Shown piece by piece: positions 26,181-33,636 of a stretch of DNA of 64,000 nucleotides. Within the stretch, counting starts at the first letter, position 1, and each line of letters starts with the position of its first letter. The DNA is from Leptospirales bacterium. GTDB taxonomy: Bacteria; Spirochaetota; Leptospiria; Leptospirales; Leptonemataceae. Below the pieces are notes generated by a model. That model did no database searches, had not been told where the DNA came from, and was given only the letters and a program-made list of their open reading frames with translations. The stretch lies in contig JAEUSB010000048.1 in the NCBI GenBank assembly GCA_016788865.1, positions 62,001 to 126,000 on the forward strand, given 5' to 3'. The translations under genes were made by a program, and so were the position numbers.

Positions 26181-27269
26181 ATGAGCCAGTTTACAGCTTT
26201 GGCGACTGTGCGCAAAACATCGGATATCAATGTAGTTGAAACCCGCCCTCTCCCGTCTCCCGGAGCACTCCTGGCGGAACTCCCAAAAACAGAAGCCCAG
26301 GCAGAATTTGTTACCCGGGCCCGCGAAGACATTCGCAAACTCATCTTTACAGATGACCTCCGTTTCTTATTGATCATTGGACCTTGCTCAATCCACGACC
26401 TGAAAGCTGGCCGCGAATACGCACAAAAGCTGGCTACTCTGGCAAAGGAAGTTTCCGACCGCGTGATGATTGTAATGCGTGTCTATTTTGAAAAACCGCG
26501 GACGACTGTTGGCTGGAAGGGTTTGATTATGGATCCACACCTGGACGGTTCACATGACATCGCCGAAGGACTTCGCCTCGCCCGCACTTTTTTGCGCGAT
26601 GTGCTCGATGCTGGCCTGCCAACGGCCACAGAGTTGTTGGACCCAATCACCCCGCAGTACATTGCAGATCTGATCTGCTGGTCTGCCATTGGCGCGCGAA
26701 CGACTGAATCGCAAACGCATCGCCAGATGGCCTCTGGCCTTTCGATGCCACTGGGATTTAAGAATGGAACGGACGGTTCGCTCACATCGGCAACAAATGC
26801 AATCAAGGCAGCTTCGCAACCGCAGACGTTTCTGGGCATTGGGATGGACGGTGCGGCGTCTGCTATCGTCACGCGCGGCAATCCTGATTGCCACATTGTG
26901 CTGCGAGGCGGAGCCAACGGGCCTAACTATTCCCCTGAACATATTGCACAAACGGAGCAGCTCCTGGCAAAAGCCGGCCTGCCGGCGTCTATCCTGGTCG
27001 ATTGCTCACATGATAATTCCGCTAAGAAGCCGGAACTTCAACCTGACGTGATGCGCGCCATCCTGGGTCAGATTGCAGCTGGCAACACTTCGATCATGGG
27101 CGCAATGGTTGAAAGCAACCTTGGGGCGGGAAATCAGGCCTTTCCGCAACCCCTGGAAAAGCTTGCATACGGTGTTTCTATCACCGACGGTTGCATCGAT
27201 TGGGCTGCAACTGAGACGATGGTGCGTGAGATCCACACAGCGCTGGCTCCGCGATTCAGCCAGGCTTAA
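26181..27269 (+). CDS. 3-Deoxy-D-arabino-heptulosonate 7-phosphate synthase, class I (AroF/G/H type)
   Basis: About 362 residues. It condenses phosphoenolpyruvate and erythrose 4-phosphate at the entry of the shikimate pathway, matching the tryptophan gene at the window start in theme. Signatures are FLLIIGPCSIHD (PEP and metal Cys), RVYFEKPRTTVGWKG, IGARTTESQTHRQMASG and GFKNGTDGSL. The C-terminal SNLGAGNQ and ITDGCIDW also fit; the latter Asp/Cys region and the upstream Cys, His and Glu supply the divalent metal. Feedback type (Phe, Tyr or Trp) cannot be told by eye. An in-frame TTG three codons upstream is an alternative start. Confidence 0.95.
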   Translation: MSQFTALATVRKTSDINVVETRPLPSPGALLAELPKTEAQAEFVTRAREDIRKLIFTDDLRFLLIIGPCSIHDLKAGREYAQKLATLAKEVSDRVMIVMRVYFEKPRTTVGWKGLIMDPHLDGSHDIAEGLRLARTFLRDVLDAGLPTATELLDPITPQYIADLICWSAIGARTTESQTHRQMASGLSMPLGFKNGTDGSLTSATNAIKAASQPQTFLGIGMDGAASAIVTRGNPDCHIVLRGGANGPNYSPEHIAQTEQLLAKAGLPASILVDCSHDNSAKKPELQPDVMRAILGQIAAGNTSIMGAMVESNLGAGNQAFPQPLEKLAYGVSITDGCIDWAATETMVREIHTALAPRFSQA

Positions 27270-27309
27270 GCGCCTCCTTGTCTGCCGGGGCCCGGAATCG
27301 CCCGGAGCG

Positions 27310-27329
27310 TACCCCCTGTTCAGGGGGGA
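27310..27329. promoter_or_regulatory. Candidate operator, copy 1 of a 7-6-7 palindrome
   Basis: TACCCCC, spacer TGTTCA, GGGGGGA. It lies 41 bases after the DAHP synthase stop and about 55 bases before the start of the NarL-type regulator gene. The same geometry and nearly the same bases occur at 30409-30428. NarL-family proteins bind heptamers of the TACYYMT type arranged as inverted repeats, so the regulator encoded next is a candidate binder. It could instead be the DAHP synthase terminator, but no T run follows. Confidence 0.5.
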
Positions 27330-27383
27330 TTCAGCACAACTTTTCATTTGCACACATCTGGCAACATGGTACATTTGCCAGCA

Positions 27384-28019
27384 ATGAGCAGCGATACGTT
27401 CAACCTCGGAATCGTTGAAAACGACGAGCCGTTCCGTGAAGAAGTGATCCGGCGCCTGCGCGGGCTTCCGTCCGCTCGCAAGGTAACGGGTTGGCCATCA
27501 GCAGAACAATTCCTCCGAGATCCAGCACATAAGAGTATTGACGTTCTGTTTCTTGATATAATGCTCTCGGGCGTCTCTGGGATCGAACTCGTCCGCGATC
27601 TTTCCGAAAAATATCCGGACATGCGCGTTGTTATGCTGACCAATATGAACTCGGACGCAATGGTCTTTGATTCGATTAAGAATGGGGCCCTGGGCTACAT
27701 TCTAAAATCGGAGCTTGGAAACCTGGCGGAGATTGTTGAAGTTCTTGGGCGTGGTGGCGCAACCATAACTCCCACGATTGCGCTGCGTGTATTTTCAAGT
27801 TTCCGCAGAGTACCGGGAGCAGAAGCGCCTGAATTAACAGACAGGGAACGTCAGGTACTTTCCCTCATGGTGAAAGGAAAGAGCATCGGGTCCGTTGCAT
27901 CCTTTCTGGGCTTGAGTGATCATACTGTTCACGGATACGTCAAATCTATCTACAAGAAACTTAACGTTCACAATCGAGCGCAACTCGCTTCCAAGGCGCA
28001 AGAACTTTCATTGATGTAA
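27384..28019 (+). CDS. NarL/FixJ-type response regulator
   Basis: About 211 residues. The receiver has LGIVENDEPFR, phospho-acceptor Asp58 in VLFLDIMLSG, a Thr switch in VVMLTNMN and Lys in YILKSELG. The output is a LuxR-type helix-turn-helix: LTDRERQVLSLMVKGKSIGSVASF, then LSDHTVHGYVKSIYKKLNVHNR as recognition and dimerisation helices. Earlier in-frame starts at 27348 (TTG) and 27366 exist, and none has a clear ribosome site. The stop overlaps the ATG of the 7TMR-DISM kinase gene (TAATG), which is its obvious partner. Auto-regulation through the palindrome upstream is possible. Confidence 0.93.
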   Translation: MSSDTFNLGIVENDEPFREEVIRRLRGLPSARKVTGWPSAEQFLRDPAHKSIDVLFLDIMLSGVSGIELVRDLSEKYPDMRVVMLTNMNSDAMVFDSIKNGALGYILKSELGNLAEIVEVLGRGGATITPTIALRVFSSFRRVPGAEAPELTDRERQVLSLMVKGKSIGSVASFLGLSDHTVHGYVKSIYKKLNVHNRAQLASKAQELSLM

Positions 28020-29875
28020 TGCCAGTGCGCATCGGCATTGTCACCCTCTTTGCTTTTCTGCTCTCCTGTTCACAAAGTTTTGAACCCAATACAAAAGATG
28101 GCATAGTAACACTTCCAGATGGTCTGTGGAAAGGCACGTCAAGCATAGAGATTGAAGGGCCCTGGGAGTTTTACTGGGCCAGATTGCTTTTGCCCGGGGA
28201 TTTCAAGACGGGCAATCCTCCGAGGCCAGATTTAGTAATTCCCAATATGCGCTCCTGGAAAAACTTCTGGGTCAACGGTGCGGAACTTGGCCAGACCGGT
28301 CGGGCCACATATCGAATGCGCCTGCAAAACAATCAATGGCCGGACCAAATGGGTATCTTTTTCCCGCATCAGGTAAGTGCATCGCGCCTGTATGTGAACG
28401 GAATCCTGCTCGTGGAAACGGGAACCATTGGCCAAACGCTCGCAGAGGATGTAGCATTTCGCAGGAATACGCTGGCCTACTTTCGGCCTCCGCGAGGCGA
28501 AATCGAGATTGTCTTGCAGATAAGCAATGCGGAAGCTCTAAACGGTGGGATGCGCGGTCATATACGGCTGGGCGATTCGGAGTCCGTTAGACGTTATGCG
28601 GAACAGCGAACCCTGTTTGAAATTCTAGTTTTTGGGATAGTTCTGGGATCGGCCATTTATCATCTCTTCTTCTATCTCATGCACCGCGGAGAGTTTGCAT
28701 TCCTGTCCTTCTCATTGCTCTGCTTTGTTCTGGCGGCCAGGATTCCGCTGCTGGGATCCAAGTTCTATCTAATGGTTTTTCCCGAAATCCCCTGGGAGCT
28801 TCAAGCCCGAGTTCATGCATTCCTCACAATAGCCGCAGCCCCGCTTGGCATTGCCTTCCTAAGAGGAATATTCGCGGATCGAGTGAGCAGACGCACGCTC
28901 ATAATCTATTCCACCATTGCGGCGGCTGCAAGCCTGATTCAGCTGGGGGACCTGTCTATCATTGCAACCGGCAACCTTGTTTATGCAACCGTCATGTATC
29001 CGATCGTGGGTGTGCACATATTTTTCGTCATTTTCCATTCATGGAAAGCGGAAAAGGCCACCCTCCTCATGGCGGTTGGCATTGGCGGCCTATTGATCCT
29101 CGGCTGCGTGGCTATTTATCAAAACTTTCATGGACGTGAAGGAGCTCCTTACGCACTGGCGGCTATTCTGTTCTTTGCGATGTTTCAGGCCCTGGCGCTG
29201 AGCCGTTTCTTTCTCAGTGCCGTTCGGGCCCGTTCAGAATTAGCGGAGAGATTGCAGGAAAGTCACATGGCCCTCTCGAAACAACGCGAAGATCTGCAAA
29301 TACATCTTCACGACAGCCTCGGGGGAGCGCTCACGGATCTACAAATCCATGCAGAACGTAAGCTAGCCTCTGCACCAGTCGAAATGCGAAATACGATGCT
29401 CGAAATACAAGAGCGCGTTATACAAACCGTAAAAATGTTTCGCTCCCAATTGCTATTCATGGAAGACCTTGCGATGGCCGCAGAAGAGGTACTCCCAGGG
29501 ATACAGATGACACTTCTCAGACGTTATGCGGACGCGGGGAGAGAAATCGATTTTGATTGCACACCTGCCGGAATTAAGCTGCTCAATTCCGCCGAACATA
29601 GATCATTTCCGGTGAAACGCAGGCTGGACCTCTTCTTCCTCATAATTGAGCTCTGCACAAACGACCTTAAGCATGGGCGGGGGGAATCGTTCTGGAGAAT
29701 TAGCGCAGAAGCAAAACAACTCCGTCTGGTTCAAAAAAACGGAATGATCAAATCCCCGGCCACGCCGACCCAACACCCAAAACGAGCAGCGGACCGAGTG
29801 CAGAAGCTGGGCGGCAAGATGCAAGTGACGATCGAGAATGATGAATACGGAATCCAGATATGGATTCCTTTTTAG
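28019..29875 (+). CDS. 7TMR-DISM histidine kinase, HisKA_3 type, partner of the NarL-type regulator
   Basis: 618 residues. The N-terminus has a lipoprotein-like signal (FAFLLSC), then a jelly-roll ligand domain (about 30-190, with EIEGPWEFYWARLLLPGDF), seven membrane helices (about 200-400), a coiled coil and a HisKA_3 dimerisation helix. His431 in IHLHDSLGGALTDL is the phospho-acceptor. The ATPase part keeps an N-box-like FFLIIELCTNDLKHGRG, but the usual DNGxG loop is replaced by VQKNGMIKSP, and the later Gly-rich lid is not recognisable. ATP binding may be weak or altered. The plan suits sensing of a small extracellular carbohydrate or metabolite and signalling to the upstream regulator. 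Confidence 0.88.
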   Translation: MPVRIGIVTLFAFLLSCSQSFEPNTKDGIVTLPDGLWKGTSSIEIEGPWEFYWARLLLPGDFKTGNPPRPDLVIPNMRSWKNFWVNGAELGQTGRATYRMRLQNNQWPDQMGIFFPHQVSASRLYVNGILLVETGTIGQTLAEDVAFRRNTLAYFRPPRGEIEIVLQISNAEALNGGMRGHIRLGDSESVRRYAEQRTLFEILVFGIVLGSAIYHLFFYLMHRGEFAFLSFSLLCFVLAARIPLLGSKFYLMVFPEIPWELQARVHAFLTIAAAPLGIAFLRGIFADRVSRRTLIIYSTIAAAASLIQLGDLSIIATGNLVYATVMYPIVGVHIFFVIFHSWKAEKATLLMAVGIGGLLILGCVAIYQNFHGREGAPYALAAILFFAMFQALALSRFFLSAVRARSELAERLQESHMALSKQREDLQIHLHDSLGGALTDLQIHAERKLASAPVEMRNTMLEIQERVIQTVKMFRSQLLFMEDLAMAAEEVLPGIQMTLLRRYADAGREIDFDCTPAGIKLLNSAEHRSFPVKRRLDLFFLIIELCTNDLKHGRGESFWRISAEAKQLRLVQKNGMIKSPATPTQHPKRAADRVQKLGGKMQVTIENDEYGIQIWIPF

Positions 29876-29962
29876 AGGAAAACCCTTCAGGGGAGGAACA
29901 GGCGATCAGGATGATTTCAGTTAGAAACGAGAATGCTGCAAAGGATCCGTCTTGAAATTGAA

Positions 29963-30328
29963 TTACTCTTTCAACAACTCTTCAATTCGACCAATGAGCA
30001 TTTTTGGACTGAAGGGTTTGCTTATGAAATCTGCGGCACCCAGTTCAGTGGCTCGCTTGCGATCACTTTCTTGTCCCTTTGCCGACAGAAATACAACCGG
30101 GCATTTCTTATCACCGAAGTGAGCTTTGATCTTCTCGCAGGCTGTAAAGCCGTCCATCTCCGGCATCATTATGTCCATCACGATGAGGTCCGGATTCTCA
30201 GCAATAGCTACTTCAACACCCTGCCTGCCGTTCTCTGCAGAAACAACCGCGAACCCCATCTGATTGAGCTTCAGCGAAACCATCTTGATAAAATTGGGCT
30301 GATCGTCCACTAGCAGGATTTTCTTCAT
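29963..30328 (-). CDS. Single-domain response regulator (receiver only)
   Basis: 121 residues starting MKKILLVDDQPNFIK. It has the acidic pair, phospho-acceptor Asp in LIVMDIMMPEMDG, switch Ser in VVFLSAKG and Lys in FISKPFSP. No output domain follows. The upstream in-frame extension has unlikely composition and no ribosome site, so ATG at 30328 is chosen. It is divergent from the hybrid-kinase operon, and the palindrome at 30409-30428 lies between the starts. Its sequence resembles the receiver inside the hybrid kinase next door (MMPxMNGYE, PVVFLSAK), so it may receive phosphate from those kinases. Confidence 0.92.
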   Translation of the reverse strand: MKKILLVDDQPNFIKMVSLKLNQMGFAVVSAENGRQGVEVAIAENPDLIVMDIMMPEMDGFTACEKIKAHFGDKKCPVVFLSAKGQESDRKRATELGAADFISKPFSPKMLIGRIEELLKE

Positions 30329-30408
30329 TCGCGAATGCTTTGCGCTTGCCGCAGGCGCGTCAAGCAGTAAGTGATGGGATCGATGCGTAGGGACTTTCCT
30401 GTCGGCAA

Positions 30409-30428
30409 TACCCCCCGTTCTGGGGGTC
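30409..30428. promoter_or_regulatory. Candidate operator, copy 2 of a 7-6-7 palindrome
   Basis: TACCCCC, spacer CGTTCT, GGGGGTC, an inverted repeat of ACCCCC/GGGGGT. It stands in the 119-base divergent region between the receiver gene (start 30328, minus) and the hybrid kinase gene (plus), 20 bases before the earliest start of the latter, so it could control both. Fourteen bases of the two arms and the central GTTC are shared with the copy at 27310-27329. Confidence 0.5.
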
Positions 30429-30447
30429 ACGTGCCGCCCGAATTGCT

Positions 30448-33400
30448 TTGCGTACGGAACGCTTGCTGGTTGCGTTATTCGTCTTGAAAAGTCTCTCTCG
30501 AAAATCCCCAGGATCGGGCATTGTTGTCCTCACTTTAGCGATGTCCCTGCTCCTGGCATGCTCAAGCGAAAGGAAGGCGGCCCCGGTCGCCGTTGCTGGA
30601 ACAATGGATCTTCGCAATTGGAACTTTCAAAAGGACGGCCCGGTTCTACTGAACGGAGAGTGGGATTTCTATTGGAGGACATTTCTCGAAAAGGATGCGC
30701 CGGATGGTCATCGATCCGCAATGCCTGCTCGCGTTCCCGGTAGCTGGCATGAACTGAGCGACGAGAATGGACAACTTCCTGTCTACGGCTATGCCTCGTA
30801 CCGGCTGAAGATCCTGCTCCAGCCAGGTGATCCAGAATTGTCCATCATCACCGGGCAAATGGGAACTGCCTGTTCGCTTGCAGTAGATGGCAGAACAGTC
30901 TGGGAGGGCGGATATCCGGGGAAGACCAAATCGGAATCGTTTGCATCCTACCGCCCCGCGCTCGTCTCCGTTCCAACGCATTCAGAACAACTCGAACTCA
31001 CACTGCGGTGCTCAAATTTCGATCACGCCCTCAAGGCAGGTTTCTGGAACCCCCTGGAAATCGGAAAGCCGCATACCATGGCAGAAAAATGGGAGGCGAT
31101 GATTCGCCTCGACTGGTTTGCCATGGGCAGTCTACTGATCATGGGCTTGTATCATCTGGGACTCTACAGCCTGCGTCGCAAGGACCGGTCCGCACTTTGG
31201 TTTGGACTTTTCTGCCTGTTGATAGCACTTCGCTCGATCTCAGTGGGAACTTATTACGTTAGCCGCTCTCTTCCAATTGAATGGTTCTGGCTTGCCGCCA
31301 AGCTGGACTTTCTGAGTTTCTACATCGCCACACCCGTAATCCTACTCTTTCTCTCCAACATTTTTCCTGAAGAAGTGAAAGGACGTTTCGTCACAATCAT
31401 TTGCATCGTTAGTTCCCTGGCATCAGTATTTGTAGTATTCACACCTCAATCATGGTATACTGCAACGCTTACGGCGTTTGAGATTCTGATTGTAGTAACG
31501 GGAATCTATTGCGCGGCCCAATTGATCCTGGCGGTGGTTCGAGGACGTCAGGGTGGGAGGCTGTTCTTCGCAGGCTTCATTGTATTTTTTGCGACCATCG
31601 TAAACGATATACTCGTACAGCAAATGTTTGTTGTGGGTCCACAGGTTTCGGCTTACGGTTTGTTCTTTTTTGTTCTCTGCCAGGCTTTCCTTCTGTCTCG
31701 AAGATTCGCCGATGCTTTTGTGAAGGTGGAAGAACTTTCTTCTGATCTTGAATTACGCAACATCAAACTCCAGACCCTGGACAAAGCCAAAGACGAATTT
31801 CTGGCCAATACATCGCACGAACTGCGGACACCGCTTCACGGCATCATTGGACTTGCAGAGACTCTTCTGGACGGCGAAAAATTGCCAGCTGACCTTCGTA
31901 GGACTGTCACCATGATCGCTTCGAGTGGCAAGCGCCTTGCCAGTCTCGTAAACGACATACTGGATTTTCAAAAACTTCGACACAAAGAAATCGCCCTCCA
32001 ACTTCAACCGCTGGATGTGCGCGATATTGTAGAGATTGTCCTGGCGGTTTGTGCACCACTTACGCGCGGTAAAGATCTGAAGCTGATCAACGAGATCCCG
32101 GAAGGGCTACCCGCTGTGATTGCCGATGAAAATAGGCTTCAACAAATTCTGCACAACATAATCGGGAATGCGATCAAGTTTACCCCATCCGGAAGCGTTC
32201 GCGTTACTGCAAGCTCTCAATCCAATATGGTTGCAATCTCAATCCTGGATACGGGGATCGGAATTCCGCTCGATAAGCAGGAGAGCATTTTCGAAAGTTT
32301 TGAACAAGCTGACGCATCAACGGAACGCGAGTTTGGCGGAACAGGACTTGGACTTTCCATAACCAGACATCTCGTTGAGCTACACGGCGGAAACATTTCT
32401 GTTGAATCGTCGCCCGGCCAGGGTTCGAATTTTACGGTGAAACTTCCGCTGAGCGCAGAGCCTGGCAAACGGACCGACGGCGCTTCTCTCATGCGAACCC
32501 ACGTGATCGATCCGGACACAGCAGAAGCCCCGTCAGGTTTCAATGTAAAACCAGAGCCAGGCTCAAGCCTGCGGGTGCTGATAGTTGACGATGAGGCTAT
32601 CAATCGTGAAGTTCTTGCCGGAACGCTCGGTGCGCGCAACTATCTGGTGAAACAGGCATCGGATGGACCCATGGCGTTGGACCTCCTGAAACAGGACGTC
32701 CCGGATGCCGTGCTACTTGATGTAATGATGCCGCGCATGAACGGATACGAGGTATGTCGCATCATTCGCGAGCAGTTCTCCCCGTCAGAACTTCCCGTCG
32801 TTTTTCTTTCCGCAAAAAATCGGGTTGAAGATCTAGTGGCGGGATTTGCTGCCGGCGGAAATGACTACCTGCCCAAGCCCTTCTCCATTCCGGAACTTCT
32901 TGCACGCGTGAAGACACAGACCAATCTAAAAATGGCGCATGCGGATGCGAAAACCCTTCGCCAGAAATTGTTGCAGCAGGAGCAGCTTGCGACCATTGGA
33001 AATATGGCGGCGGGGATCGTGCATGACTTAAAAAATCCAATGGGAATCATCAAAGGTTCCGTAGAGCTCGCAGACGATTCCAACATTGGCGCCGCTGAGA
33101 GGAGAAAACTCCTCCATATTATTGATCAGGAATCAGACCGTATGATACTCCTGGTTCAGGATTTACTTAACTACAGTCAGGGTGCCGTCTCGGTCAATAG
33201 GCAACCGGTCAATCTCACCGAGTATGCGGAGCGAATCCGCACGGTTCTTAGCCCCGGGATGCAGAGAAAAAAGATACGCTTCACGCTGAACGTCGCCGAT
33301 CAACTGCACGCCATGATTGATGGAGAACGATTTCTGCGCGTACTGGTCAACATAGCGAACAACGCTGCAGATGCAATGTCAGAAGGCGGAGAGTTCACAG

Positions 33401-33636
33401 TTAACATTTCGCAGTCGGGAGGCAAAATAGTTTTCACCTTACGCGACAACGGACCGGGGATTCCGGAAAGCATTCGCGACACTCTTTTCGAACCTTTTGT
33501 AACGTACGGGAAAGCTCACGGAACTGGCCTGGGAATGGCCATTGCAAAAAGCATGGTGGAAGCGCACAATGGATCCATTTCCTTTGAAACCGTGACAGGC
33601 AAAGGCACTGCCTTCACGATAGAGTTGCCCGCATGA
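30448..33636 (+). CDS. 7TMR-DISM hybrid histidine kinase with two kinase cores around a receiver
   Basis: About 1,062 residues from a TTG start; later TTG codons (30484) are also possible and no ribosome site is clear. A lipobox-like LLLACSS ends the signal. A jelly-roll domain (LRNWNFQKDGPVLLNGEWDF) and seven helices (about 222-430) follow. Then come HisKA with His457 (TSHELRTPLHG) and an ATPase with N, G1 and G2 boxes (IIGNAIKFTPS, DTGIGIP, GGTGLGLSI). Next is a receiver with Asp758 (LLDVMMPRMNG), and last a second HisKA with His859 (GIVHDLKNPMG) and a second complete ATPase (LRDNGPGIP, GTGLGMAIAKSMVEAHNG). The order kinase-receiver-kinase is unusual. The stop overlaps the next start. Confidence 0.9.
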   Translation: MRTERLLVALFVLKSLSRKSPGSGIVVLTLAMSLLLACSSERKAAPVAVAGTMDLRNWNFQKDGPVLLNGEWDFYWRTFLEKDAPDGHRSAMPARVPGSWHELSDENGQLPVYGYASYRLKILLQPGDPELSIITGQMGTACSLAVDGRTVWEGGYPGKTKSESFASYRPALVSVPTHSEQLELTLRCSNFDHALKAGFWNPLEIGKPHTMAEKWEAMIRLDWFAMGSLLIMGLYHLGLYSLRRKDRSALWFGLFCLLIALRSISVGTYYVSRSLPIEWFWLAAKLDFLSFYIATPVILLFLSNIFPEEVKGRFVTIICIVSSLASVFVVFTPQSWYTATLTAFEILIVVTGIYCAAQLILAVVRGRQGGRLFFAGFIVFFATIVNDILVQQMFVVGPQVSAYGLFFFVLCQAFLLSRRFADAFVKVEELSSDLELRNIKLQTLDKAKDEFLANTSHELRTPLHGIIGLAETLLDGEKLPADLRRTVTMIASSGKRLASLVNDILDFQKLRHKEIALQLQPLDVRDIVEIVLAVCAPLTRGKDLKLINEIPEGLPAVIADENRLQQILHNIIGNAIKFTPSGSVRVTASSQSNMVAISILDTGIGIPLDKQESIFESFEQADASTEREFGGTGLGLSITRHLVELHGGNISVESSPGQGSNFTVKLPLSAEPGKRTDGASLMRTHVIDPDTAEAPSGFNVKPEPGSSLRVLIVDDEAINREVLAGTLGARNYLVKQASDGPMALDLLKQDVPDAVLLDVMMPRMNGYEVCRIIREQFSPSELPVVFLSAKNRVEDLVAGFAAGGNDYLPKPFSIPELLARVKTQTNLKMAHADAKTLRQKLLQQEQLATIGNMAAGIVHDLKNPMGIIKGSVELADDSNIGAAERRKLLHIIDQESDRMILLVQDLLNYSQGAVSVNRQPVNLTEYAERIRTVLSPGMQRKKIRFTLNVADQLHAMIDGERFLRVLVNIANNAADAMSEGGEFTVNISQSGGKIVFTLRDNGPGIPESIRDTLFEPFVTYGKAHGTGLGMAIAKSMVEAHNGSISFETVTGKGTAFTIELPA
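32980..33636 (+). repeat. Diverged direct repeat, copy 1 (kinase core coding)
   Basis: The last 650 or so bases of the hybrid kinase gene correspond over their whole length to the last 650 bases of the next gene. Shared blocks include IVHDLKNP-GIIKGSVE, YAERIRTVL, FLRVxVNIA-NAA and GTGLGMAIAKSMVEAH. This is a tandem duplication of a kinase core with about two-thirds of residues alike by eye. Confidence 0.75.

Noticed and set aside
29880..29900. ACCC-TTCA-GGGG sequence after the 7TMR-DISM kinase stop, resembling half of the 7-6-7 palindrome
   Set aside because: Arms are only three to four bases and the spacing differs; more likely chance or part of a weak terminator.
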